Part shown: one piece after another, positions 1-5,718 of the stretch
Layout of the letters: the number at the start of each line of letters is the position of its first letter
Numbering within the stretch: the first letter of the stretch is position 1
Source: an uncultured Clostridia bacterium
GTDB taxonomy: Bacteria; Bacillota; Clostridia; TANB77; CAG-508
Direction: 5' to 3'
Assembly: GCA_948946035.1 (NCBI GenBank)
Contig: CARBKU010000081.1
Location: 1 to 6,136, forward strand
DNA length: 6,136 nt
Notes under the pieces: generated by a model
The model's input: the letters and a program-made list of their open reading frames with translations, nothing else
Told to the model about the DNA's origin: nothing
Database searches by the model: none
Position numbers and translations under genes: made by a program

Positions 1-53
1 GTGTCATGATTTTATGTGTCTGCACCCCCCCCCTCGCACTCGCCCGGCAGGGC
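1..53. repeat. GC-rich 5' edge, possible diverged partial copy of the core repeat
   Basis: This stretch contains a run of nine or more C (about 25-33) and a GCCC/GGGC mini-hairpin at 42-53, in strong contrast to the AT-rich DNA that follows. It shares ordered blocks with the repeat cores at 686-781 and 5842-5936: GATTTT, then TGTGTC-GCA-CC, then TCGCACTCGC at 34-43. In the full copies these blocks occur in the same order, with a stem-loop between the second and third. Here that stem-loop appears reduced to the C-run, and the part after TCGCACTCGC is replaced. I infer a decayed or variant third copy cut by the window edge. A chimeric join or a sequencing artefact at a contig end is a real alternative. 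Confidence 0.35.
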
Positions 54-587
54 ATGAATGGAATATATTATAAAAAAGTATGGGATTTATTAACAATAAA
101 AGAGATATATGAAGATATACAGATTATAAAAAATGAATACAATATTCCAGAATTAGGATTTAAGTCAATAGAAATGGCAGAAAAATTTATAGATGGAGCA
201 TGTGAATTATGGCCTTTATGGATTAGATCAGAGGATGTAATAACTATGTATTTTTTTGCAGATATTATAGAAAAAATGTATAAGGAAAAATATATTACAA
301 AAGATGACTTATACCAACTATCAGAACAACAAATAATTGAGATGATAAAAAATTGTGAAAATAAAAATATATCTGAGTTATTTAATAAATTTATGAATTG
401 CAATGATTTTATAGAGTGCGAAGAATATAAAGAAGATAAGTTTTGTGTAAGTAGAAAAGTAAAAAGAAGATATATAAATCCACTAACTAATAATGGAAGA
501 ATATACGATATTTCAACTAAATCAAAGAAAAAGATAGATGACTATGTTAATATGTATATAAGCAAATATGTATATATAAATATTTAA
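54..587 (+). CDS. Probable 5'-truncated gene; C-terminal part of an HD-hydrolase-like protein (uncertain)
   Basis: The protein from ATG 54 is 177 residues. It is helical and rich in Lys, Ile and Glu, with no signal peptide or membrane segment. Visible landmarks are an N-terminal VWDLLTIKEIYEDI helix, a central YFFADIIEKMYKEKYITKDDLYQLSEQQII stretch in two parts, and a basic VKRRYINPLT segment near the end. From memory these resemble the C-terminal half of uncharacterised HD-domain phosphohydrolases of Clostridia. No HD metal-binding motif is present, so if the assignment is right the catalytic half is missing. The frame stays open to the left edge through GC-rich sequence, and an ATG at 6 would add 16 residues unlike the rest. 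There is no good ribosome binding site before 54. The gene is therefore probably a fragment, either cut by the window or disrupted by the 1-53 element. Its coding sequence ends with TAA at 585-587, and no clear terminator precedes the repeat at 638. Confidence 0.45.
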   Translation: MNGIYYKKVWDLLTIKEIYEDIQIIKNEYNIPELGFKSIEMAEKFIDGACELWPLWIRSEDVITMYFFADIIEKMYKEKYITKDDLYQLSEQQIIEMIKNCENKNISELFNKFMNCNDFIECEEYKEDKFCVSRKVKRRYINPLTNNGRIYDISTKSKKKIDDYVNMYISKYVYINI

Positions 588-629
588 ATATACTAATTAA
601 ATCAATCTCCTATTGTTCTTTTAAAATCA

Positions 630-637
630 ACATAATA
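630..637. repeat. Left copy of 8-bp direct repeat flanking element 1
   Basis: The sequence ACATAATA at 630-637 recurs exactly at 830-837, directly outside the two ends of the inverted-repeat element. With 8 bp the element ends are a perfect TTTAAG/CTTAAA pair; the match can be read as 9 bp (AACATAATA) if one A is taken from the element. This is the pattern of a target-site duplication made by a transposase. In such AT-rich DNA an 8-bp match has some chance of being accidental, but its exact placement at both termini argues against that. Confidence 0.6.
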
Positions 638-829
638 TTTAAGTTTCGACTTTTTTCAAGAGTAGGTTATAATATATGATTTTTTTACACTTTGTGTGTC
701 GCAACCTACAAAATTAAATTTTATATGTAGGTTGCTCCAATCGCACTCGCATAGCTCGTTTGGTCGCTTACGCAGTGTTTCAAAAATCATATATTATAAC
801 CTGCTCTTGAAAAAAAGTCGAAACTTAAA
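638..829. repeat. MITE-like inverted-repeat element, copy 1
   Basis: A 48-bp left arm (638-685) is the reverse complement of the right arm (782-829), with one single-base indel in a T-run and one substitution that remains a G-U pair in RNA. Between the arms lies a GC-richer core of 96 bp (686-781). The element is 192 bp, has no reading frame of note, and is flanked by the direct repeat ACATAATA. It lies between the end of the HD-like fragment and the MATE promoter, whose TTGACA box starts four bases after the right flanking repeat. As RNA or extruded DNA it would form a very long hairpin, so it may also stop transcription entering from upstream. It is non-autonomous: no transposase is encoded in the window. 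The core matches the element at 5719-6091, but the arms do not. Confidence 0.8.
686..781 (+). other. Conserved structured core of element 1
   Basis: The core can form two stem-loops. The first pairs 701-710 (GCAACCTACA) with 726-735 perfectly, around a 15-base loop. The second pairs 737-743 with 757-763 (CCAATCG with CGTTTGG, one T-T mismatch), around a 13-base loop. Flanking conserved unpaired blocks are CTTTGTGTGTC before the first stem and TCGCTTACGCAGT after the second. The tetramer TCGC recurs at 699, 741, 747 and 764. The strand is arbitrary; + is used because substitutions in the arms stay as G-U pairs in a + transcript. Whether it is a transcribed RNA or a DNA site recognised by a recombinase cannot be told from sequence alone. 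Confidence 0.6.
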
Positions 830-840
830 ACATAATAGTA

Positions 841-870
841 TTGACAAAAAGCATTAAATTGTACTATTCT
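841..870 (+). promoter_or_regulatory. Probable sigma-A promoter of the MATE gene
   Basis: A perfect TTGACA -35 box (841-846) is followed after 18 bases by TATTCT (865-870) as the likely -10 box; TACTAT at 862-867 is an alternative with a shorter spacer. The ribosome binding site follows about 18 bases later. It is the best promoter in the window and lies immediately downstream of the repeat element. Confidence 0.6.
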
Positions 871-884
871 ATACAAGTATACTT
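859..884. promoter_or_regulatory. Candidate operator: overlapping inverted repeats at the MATE promoter
   Basis: TTGTA (859-863) and TACAA (872-876) form an inverted repeat with an 8-base spacer, centred on the -10 box. Overlapping it is a perfect 10-bp palindrome AAGTATACTT (875-884) just before the ribosome binding site. Clostridial MATE genes are often controlled by MarR- or TetR-type repressors that bind such dyads, but no regulator gene is in the window. In AT-rich DNA short dyads are common, so this is a suggestion only. Confidence 0.3.
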
Positions 885-903
885 AAAAAGGAGAAAATAA
901 AAA

Positions 904-2235
904 ATGAATATACAATTATCGGAGCATTTTACATATAAAAAATTAATAAAATTTACAATTCCAACAATAATAATGATGATATTTACATCAATATATGGAA
1001 TAGTAGATGGAATATTTATATCAAACTGTGTAGGAGCTGATGCTTTTGCAAGTGTAAATTTAATATGGCCAGCTATAATGATTTTAGGTTCAATAGGATT
1101 TATGATTGGAGCAGGTGGAAGTGCATTAGTTTCAAAAACAATAGGCGAAGGTCAAGAACAAAAGGCAAAAGAATATTTTTCAATGCTTATTTATGTGTTA
1201 ATAATTGCAGGTATAATTTTATCTATTATTGGGTTTATATTTATAAGACCAATTTCAGTATTATTAGGTGCAGAAGGAGATTTAATTAATATTTGTGTAA
1301 AATATGGTAGAACATTACTTATAGCATTAACAGCTTTTTTACTACAAAATTGTTTTCAAAGTTTTTTAGTTGTAGCAGAAAAACCTAAAATTGGATTAGC
1401 AATTTCAATTATAGCAGGTATAACAAATATGGTATTAGATTTTTTATTTATATATGTATTAAAAATGGGAGTTGTAGGAGCAGCTATTGCAACTGGACTA
1501 GGTCAAATAGTTGGTGGAATTGTACCTTTAATTTTCTTTATTCGTAAAAATAATACTAAATTAAAATTAGTAAAAACAAAGATTAAACTAAAACCAATAC
1601 TAAATGCTTGTATAAATGGCTCTTCTGAAATGGTAACAAATATTTCAATATCATTAATAAATGTGTTATATAATCTACAATTAATAAAATATGCAGGAAC
1701 AAATGGTGTTATAGCTTATGGAATAATCATGTATGTTGGCTTTATTTTTGCTGGAACTTATATAGGATATTCAATGGGAGTTGCACCAATTGTAGGTTAT
1801 CATTATGGTGCAAAAAATAAAGATGAATTAAAAAATTTATTTAAGAAAAGTTTAAAGCTTATAGTAATAACATCTTTTATTATGACAATGTTTGCTGAAA
1901 TATTTTCAAAGCTACTGGCAAGTGTATTTGTAAGTTATGACTTAGAATTGCTTAATATGACAACAAATGCTATTAGAATAATTGCTGTTTCATATTTAAT
2001 AAGTGGAATTAATATTTTTTCATCATCATTCTTTACAGCTTTAAATAATGGAGTGGTCTCAGCAACAATTTCATTTTTAAGAACATTGCTTTTCCAAATA
2101 GCAATGATATTTATACTTCCTTTATTTTGGGGACTAAATGGAATTTGGTTAGCACTTGTGTTTGCAGAAGTTCTAGCTTTAATAGTAAGTGTTGTTTTCT
2201 TTATTGCAAATAGAAAGAAATATGAGTATGCTTAA
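904..2235 (+). CDS. MATE-family multidrug/metabolite efflux transporter
   Basis: The product is a 443-residue polytopic membrane protein of typical MATE length, with about 12 hydrophobic helices in two six-helix lobes. N-lobe landmarks are FTIPTIIMMIFTSIYGIVDG (residues 17-36, with Asp35 in helix 1), GFMIGAGGSALVS near 65-77, and TNMVLDFLFI (164-173) followed by GVVGAAIAT. C-lobe landmarks are GVAPIVGYHYGAKN (282-295) and PLFWGLNGIWLALVFAE (406-422). These fit the MepA/DinF-like branch, which exports cationic drugs or metabolites across the cytoplasmic membrane in exchange for Na+ or H+; the actual substrate cannot be read from sequence. The ATG at 904 follows AAGGAG (888-893) with 10 bases between, so the start is secure. 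The gene appears to be a single unit with its own promoter at 841 and tandem terminators at 2276-2347. No truncation or frameshift is seen. Confidence 0.93.
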   Translation: MNIQLSEHFTYKKLIKFTIPTIIMMIFTSIYGIVDGIFISNCVGADAFASVNLIWPAIMILGSIGFMIGAGGSALVSKTIGEGQEQKAKEYFSMLIYVLIIAGIILSIIGFIFIRPISVLLGAEGDLINICVKYGRTLLIALTAFLLQNCFQSFLVVAEKPKIGLAISIIAGITNMVLDFLFIYVLKMGVVGAAIATGLGQIVGGIVPLIFFIRKNNTKLKLVKTKIKLKPILNACINGSSEMVTNISISLINVLYNLQLIKYAGTNGVIAYGIIMYVGFIFAGTYIGYSMGVAPIVGYHYGAKNKDELKNLFKKSLKLIVITSFIMTMFAEIFSKLLASVFVSYDLELLNMTTNAIRIIAVSYLISGINIFSSSFFTALNNGVVSATISFLRTLLFQIAMIFILPLFWGLNGIWLALVFAEVLALIVSVVFFIANRKKYEYA

Positions 2236-2275
2236 GTTTTATATATTTAGTGATATTAATAACAGTAGAAAAATA

Positions 2276-2310
2276 AAAATACCAATTTACTTTAAGAATT
2301 GGTATTTTTT
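2276..2310 (+). terminator. Intrinsic terminator of the MATE gene
   Basis: A 12-bp perfect stem pairs 2276-2287 (AAAATACCAATT) with 2297-2308, around a 9-base loop, and runs straight into T (to 2310). The A-run on the left side means it could also work, less well, in the reverse direction. It begins 40 bases after the MATE stop codon. Confidence 0.8.
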
Positions 2311-2319
2311 ATATTGTAG

Positions 2320-2347
2320 AAAAGTTCTCCTAGTAGGAGGACTTTTT
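2320..2347 (+). terminator. Second intrinsic terminator in tandem
   Basis: A 12-bp stem (2320-2331 with 2335-2346, one G-U pair) closes a 3-base AGT loop and ends in a T-run at 2343-2347. It is the more GC-rich and stable of the two (TCTCCT/AGGAGG). Together with the hairpin at 2276 it isolates the MATE gene from the ABC operon. Confidence 0.8.
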
Positions 2348-2372
2348 GTACAAGATAAATATTGAGTTTATT

Positions 2373-2422
2373 AGAATTTTTAAGCAATTGCTATTGCATA
2401 GAAATTCTTAAAACTTTTTTTT
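2373..2422 (+). terminator. Long hairpin with offset T-run; terminator or attenuator candidate
   Basis: Bases 2373-2388 pair with 2393-2408 around a TGCT loop: 15 pairs including one G-U, and one A-A mismatch. Six bases later comes a run of eight T (2415-2422). The gap makes it a poor classical terminator. It lies after two good terminators and before the ABC operon, so it could be a third backstop or, if the operon promoter lies upstream, part of a regulated leader. No confident promoter was found on either side of it. Confidence 0.4.
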
Positions 2423-2504
2423 ATATTTTTATCAATTTAAATTATAAAATTTATAAATAAAATACAATATTTAATCTTTATTTAATAATTCTAAATTATA
2501 TTAG

Positions 2505-2558
2505 TGGAAAAGGAGAAATCAGTTGTAGAAGAAATTTTTTTCTAACTAGATTTCTACA
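2505..2558 (+). promoter_or_regulatory. Structured leader of the ABC operon with an orphan Shine-Dalgarno
   Basis: AAAAGGAG (2508-2515) is an excellent ribosome binding site with no gene behind it: seven bases later is TTG followed directly by TAG (2523-2528). The same bases begin a hairpin that pairs TGTAGAA (2524-2530) with TTCTACA (2552-2558), ending just before the real ribosome binding site AAAGGAA (2564-2570) of the first gene. The hairpin could be a protein-binding dyad or an RNA element that affects translation. The rest of 2423-2504 is very AT-rich without a clear promoter; TATATT at 2497 is a possible -10 box but lacks a good -35. Confidence 0.3.
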
Positions 2559-2580
2559 TAAAGAAAGGAAAGTGGTAAAA

Positions 2581-2817
2581 ATGAAAAAAGAAATTTTAAT
2601 GTTAATAATAGGAATCCTAATAGGGGCCATTATTACAACAGGAGTATTTTTAGTTTTAAAAGGAAATAATGGAAAAGAAATGCAAAGAATGGATAGAGGA
2701 GAACCACCAACATCAATGGATGGAAATATTATTAACGATGGAGGAAAAATGAGAGGTAGACCAAACGAAGAAAATACTGCTACAGAACAAGAAAACACTA
2801 CAAACACTAATGTCTAA
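2581..2817 (+). CDS. Small single-helix membrane protein with Met/Gly/Arg/Glu-rich tail, first gene of the ABC exporter operon
   Basis: The 78-residue product starts MKKEILMLIIGILIGAIITT, a short basic end followed by one membrane helix to about residue 26. The remaining 50 residues are hydrophilic and low-complexity, rich in Met, Gly, Arg, Glu, Asn and Pro (MQRMDRGEPPTSMDGN, GGKMRGRPNEEN), ending in a Thr/Asn/Glu stretch. By the positive-inside rule the tail faces outward. There is no lipobox and no cysteine. The start at ATG 2581 is preferred over GTG 2572 because AAAGGAA (2564-2570) is 10 bases from the ATG but only one from the GTG. It is followed after 32 bases by the adaptor gene, whose C-terminal tail has a similar make-up. 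I do not recognise a family. It is not the four-helix YknW protein found with Bacillus YknXYZ. A role as an accessory subunit of the exporter is inference from position and tail similarity. Confidence 0.7.
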   Translation: MKKEILMLIIGILIGAIITTGVFLVLKGNNGKEMQRMDRGEPPTSMDGNIINDGGKMRGRPNEENTATEQENTTNTNV

Positions 2818-2849
2818 TAAATGCTTCAAGAAAGGATGAAAAGTAAAAA

Positions 2850-3842
2850 ATGAAAAAATTCAAAAAAATTTTTTTAGTAATAATATTAATCTGTATAATA
2901 TCAACAATTACTTTTTTTGTGGGAAAGCAGATAGGGTTAAATACTGATGTTTCGTCAACTAGTACAACAATAGAAGAACAAGAAGTAAGCACAAGAACAA
3001 TAGCAAAAACACTTACTGCAACTGGAGAAATTGCAACAGCAACAACTGAAAAACTAACATTAGATACAACAAAGTATTTTGAAACCATGTGTGTAGAAGA
3101 AGATGATACAGTAAAAGAGGGAGAAAATATTTTAAAATATACTAATGGAACATATTTAGTAGCACCCTATGATTTAGTTATATCAAGCTGTGAGTTGCCT
3201 AGTACAAAAACTAAGGCAACATCTAGTAATTATGTTGAAGTTAAAGGATTAAAAGATTTAACAACAAATTTAACAATTAATGAAAACGAAATAGCAAATA
3301 TTAGTATAGGTCAAGAAGTACAAATAACCTTAACATCAGATACAAGCAAAACATATGTAGGAACTATAACAAAAATAGATGCAGTAGGTACATATTCTTC
3401 TAGTGGTACTACATTTTCTACAACAGTAAGCTTTGAAAATGATGGAAATGCAAAATTAGGTATGTCTGTTTCTTGTACAATAAATATAAAAGAATTAAGT
3501 GATGTATTAACAGTTCCAATTAATGCAGTACAAACAAGTAATAATAAAAAATATGTTATTGTGGTAGAAAATGGAAAAACAAGAGAAGTAGAAATTCAAA
3601 CAGGCCTTGCAAACGATGAATATGTTCAAATAACATCTGGGTTAACAGAAGGGCAAATAGTTCAAGTGGTTACAACTACAAAGCAAAATACAATTAGAAA
3701 TAACAATAAAAATAATAACAATGTTGGTTCTGAAATGAGAGGCGAATTTGGTGGAGAAAGAAAACAAAACTTTGATTTTGATAAACAATCTATGCCATCT
3801 GATATGGGTGGTGGAGAAATGCCTTCTATGAGAAATAATTAG
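2850..3842 (+). CDS. MacA/YknX-type periplasmic-adaptor-like subunit of an ABC exporter (HlyD family), hairpin-less
   Basis: The product is a 330-residue membrane-anchored extracytoplasmic protein. A helix at about 6-24 anchors it. Residues 45-65 (STRTIAKTLTATGEIATA) are the usual first beta-strand region. A lipoyl-like segment follows at about 67-117, including VEEDDTVKEGENILKY and then YLVAPYDLVISS. A beta-barrel lies at about 128-215, including IANISIGQEVQITL and KLGMSVSCTINI. A membrane-proximal domain spans about 216-275, with VLTVPINAV, YVIVVENGKTREVEIQTGL and GLTEGQIVQV. The two lipoyl halves join directly, without the long coiled-coil hairpin that carries the TolC contact in MacA. The last 50 residues are an Asn-run then a Met/Gly/Glu-rich tail (GSEMRGEFGGERK, MPSDMGGGEMPSM). 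ATG 2850 follows AAAGGA (2831-2836) at 13 bases, a little long. It lies 21 bases before the ATPase gene, and the family normally works with such an ATPase and permease. Confidence 0.88.
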   Translation: MKKFKKIFLVIILICIISTITFFVGKQIGLNTDVSSTSTTIEEQEVSTRTIAKTLTATGEIATATTEKLTLDTTKYFETMCVEEDDTVKEGENILKYTNGTYLVAPYDLVISSCELPSTKTKATSSNYVEVKGLKDLTTNLTINENEIANISIGQEVQITLTSDTSKTYVGTITKIDAVGTYSSSGTTFSTTVSFENDGNAKLGMSVSCTINIKELSDVLTVPINAVQTSNNKKYVIVVENGKTREVEIQTGLANDEYVQITSGLTEGQIVQVVTTTKQNTIRNNNKNNNNVGSEMRGEFGGERKQNFDFDKQSMPSDMGGGEMPSMRNN

Positions 3843-3863
3843 ATTTCAGAAAGGAGAATAATC

Positions 3864-4535
3864 TTGATAGAATTAAAAGATATTAATAAATATTTTCATC
3901 TTGGAGGAGAGACAATAAAAGCCTTAGATAATGTTAATTTTAAAGTGGAAAAAGGCGAATTTGTTTCAATTATAGGCCCATCAGGTTCTGGTAAATCTAC
4001 ATTAATGAATATATTAGGGTTGCTAGATGTACCAGACTCAGGAACTTATATATTAGATAATAAAAAAACAGCCAATGCATCTGAAAATGAATTAGCTAAA
4101 ATAAGAAATAATAAAATAGGATTTATTTTTCAAAATTTTAATCTATTAGGAAAATTATCAGCAATTGAAAATATACAAATTCCTTTAATATATAAAGGGA
4201 TGAAGAACGAAGAATCTAAAAACAAAGCATATATGTTAATGGAAAAAGTAGGATTAAAAGGAAGAGAAAATCATTTACCAACTCAGCTATCAGGAGGACA
4301 GCAACAAAGAGTTGCAATAGCAAGGGCTATTGCATGTGAGCCAGAAATAATACTTGCAGATGAGCCAACAGGAGCCCTAGACTCTAAAACAAGCATTGAT
4401 ATTATGAATGTTTTAGAAGAATTAAATAATAAAGGACAAACAATAATACTAATAACACATGATATTAATGTTGCAAAAAGAGCTAAAAGAATAGTGAAAA
4501 TAGCAGATGGTAGACTATATGAGGGGGTATTGTAG
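3864..4535 (+). CDS. ABC transporter ATP-binding protein, MacB/LolD/YknY type
   Basis: This is a complete 223-residue nucleotide-binding subunit. It shows Walker A GPSGSGKST (38-46), Q-loop Gln90 in FIFQNFNLL, signature LSGGQQQR (142-149), Walker B IILADEP (162-168, catalytic Glu167), D-loop ALDS (171-174) and the H-loop His199 in ITHD. The pattern EFVSIIGPSGSGKSTLMNILGLLD with SGTY is typical of the mechanotransmission exporter ATPases that pair with FtsX-like permeases. It would dimerise on the cytoplasmic face and power the permease encoded next. The start codon is TTG at 3864: AAGGAG (3851-3856) stands 7 bases upstream, and the protein then begins MIELKDINKYF, as expected for the family. 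The next gene begins 2 bases after its stop codon, so the two are probably translationally coupled. Confidence 0.95.
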   Translation: MIELKDINKYFHLGGETIKALDNVNFKVEKGEFVSIIGPSGSGKSTLMNILGLLDVPDSGTYILDNKKTANASENELAKIRNNKIGFIFQNFNLLGKLSAIENIQIPLIYKGMKNEESKNKAYMLMEKVGLKGRENHLPTQLSGGQQQRVAIARAIACEPEIILADEPTGALDSKTSIDIMNVLEELNNKGQTIILITHDINVAKRAKRIVKIADGRLYEGVL

Positions 4536-4537
4536 AA

Positions 4538-5707
4538 ATGACAAAATTTATAAACATTTTAAAAGGTTCATTAAAAAACATAACAAATAATAAATTAAGA
4601 TCAGCTTTAACAATGCTTGGGTTAATTATTGGAATTGCATCTGTTATAATATTAGTAGGAATAGGAAATGGAACAAGCAATCAAGTTGTCTCACAAGTAA
4701 AATCACTTGGAACAAATATATTGACATTAAACATACAATCAAGTGATACTAGCTTAGAATATAGTCAAATAAATGATATTTTAGATATACCTAATGTTGA
4801 AACAGTTGCACCATATAAAACAGTTAGTAGTACTGCAAGTAGAGGAACAACCATTTCTAATAGAGTAAATATAATAGCTACAACAGATAGTTATATGGAA
4901 GTTACAAATCTTACAATAAGTGCAGGCAGAGTATTGTCAAGTATAGATTTAGAAAATAATAGTAAAGTATGTTTATTAGGAAATGGTATAGCAGAAACAC
5001 TATTTAGCCTAAGTAATCCAGTAGGTCAAGATATAAAAATAGATGGCGATAACTACAAAGTAATAGGAGTTTTAACTGCTGTTGGAAGTAGTATGGGAAG
5101 TAATGTTGATGATATGCTAATAATACCTTTTACAACAGCTAAATATTTGGGAAGTGATACAACTATAAATAATGTATATATAAAAATTCAAGATGAAAAT
5201 AATGTTGATAAAACTACCACATTAATTGAAAATTATATAAAAAGTTCTTTAGGAATTACTACAGATTATTTTAGTGTATCATCTCAAGATTCTATGTTGG
5301 ATACAATGGAAAGTGTTAATAATACTTTATCACTATTATTAGGTGGAATTGCAAGCATTTCTTTAATTGTAGGGGGAATTGGTGTTATGAATGTAATGCT
5401 AGTTTCTGTTACAGAAAGGACGAAAGAAATTGGAATAAGAAAAGCTTTAGGTGCTAAAAGAAATGATATATTGGTTCAGTTTTTGATAGAAGCTCTTGTG
5501 CTTTGTGTATGTGGTGGTATTGTAGGTATTGTGTGTGGACTAGGAATTGGAACACTTTTGGGAAGCATGGGATATTCGTTTTCTTCTAGTACATCTATTA
5601 TAATAATAGCATTTTTGTCTAGTAGTGTTATAGGTATACTGTTTGGAATATTTCCAGCAAACAAAGCTTCAAAATTAAATCCTATTGATGCTTTACACAC
5701 AGAATAA
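4538..5707 (+). CDS. ABC transporter permease, MacB/YknZ (FtsX-like) type
   Basis: The 389-residue permease has the standard four-helix layout. Helix 1 is at about 22-44 after the KNITNNKLRSALTMLGLIIG amphipathic start. A large extracytoplasmic MacB-like domain spans about 45-255. Helices 2 to 4 lie near 263-290, 308-340 and 352-375. The family signature GGIGVMNVMLVSVTERTKEIGIRKALGAKR lies across residues 279-308, and the end PANKASKLNPIDALHTE is also typical. As a half-permease it would dimerise and use ATP hydrolysis by the preceding gene product to move its outer domains, acting with the adaptor at 2850. Substrates in related systems include peptides, toxins and antibiotics; none can be chosen here. 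ATG 4538 is served by GAGGGGG (4521-4527) inside the ATPase gene. The ATPase and permease are separate proteins, as usual in Gram-positive bacteria, rather than fused as in E. coli MacB. No simple terminator follows; the large inverted repeat starts 11 bases after the stop. Confidence 0.95.
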   Translation: MTKFINILKGSLKNITNNKLRSALTMLGLIIGIASVIILVGIGNGTSNQVVSQVKSLGTNILTLNIQSSDTSLEYSQINDILDIPNVETVAPYKTVSSTASRGTTISNRVNIIATTDSYMEVTNLTISAGRVLSSIDLENNSKVCLLGNGIAETLFSLSNPVGQDIKIDGDNYKVIGVLTAVGSSMGSNVDDMLIIPFTTAKYLGSDTTINNVYIKIQDENNVDKTTTLIENYIKSSLGITTDYFSVSSQDSMLDTMESVNNTLSLLLGGIASISLIVGGIGVMNVMLVSVTERTKEIGIRKALGAKRNDILVQFLIEALVLCVCGGIVGIVCGLGIGTLLGSMGYSFSSSTSIIIIAFLSSSVIGILFGIFPANKASKLNPIDALHTE

Positions 5708-5718
5708 CTAATATATTA

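Noticed and set aside
68..403. Minus-strand open frame opposite the HD-like gene
   Set aside because: It mirrors a better + strand frame, has a low-complexity Ile/Ser-rich translation and no ribosome binding site.
686..781. Core as a CRISPR repeat, tRNA or known riboswitch
   Set aside because: The cores are two dispersed copies with no spacers, have no cloverleaf or anticodon arm, and match no riboswitch consensus I recognise; they lie downstream of genes as often as upstream.
1065..1289. Overlapping + frame inside the MATE gene
   Set aside because: Out-of-frame shadow of a well-recognised transporter; its translation is Asn/Arg/Tyr-rich and resembles no family.
2423..2504. Promoter for the ABC operon
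   Set aside because: The region is so AT-rich that many -10-like words occur (TACAAT 2463, TATATT 2497), but none has a credible -35 at 16-18 bases.
2572..2580. GTG at 2572 as start of the small membrane protein
   Set aside because: Only one base from the Shine-Dalgarno; ATG 2581 has normal spacing and gives a clean MKKE start.
2836..2853. Five-codon frame ATG...TGA overlapping the adaptor start
   Set aside because: Its ATG overlaps its own Shine-Dalgarno, so initiation is unlikely; probably chance in A-rich DNA.
2496..3088. Two minus-strand open frames opposite the small protein and the adaptor
   Set aside because: Shadows of + strand genes with good ribosome binding sites; the Phe/Ser/Val-rich translations come from antisense AT-rich codons.
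4483..5700. Minus-strand open frames opposite the ATPase/permease junction and the permease end
   Set aside because: Antisense to strongly recognised family motifs, with no start signals.
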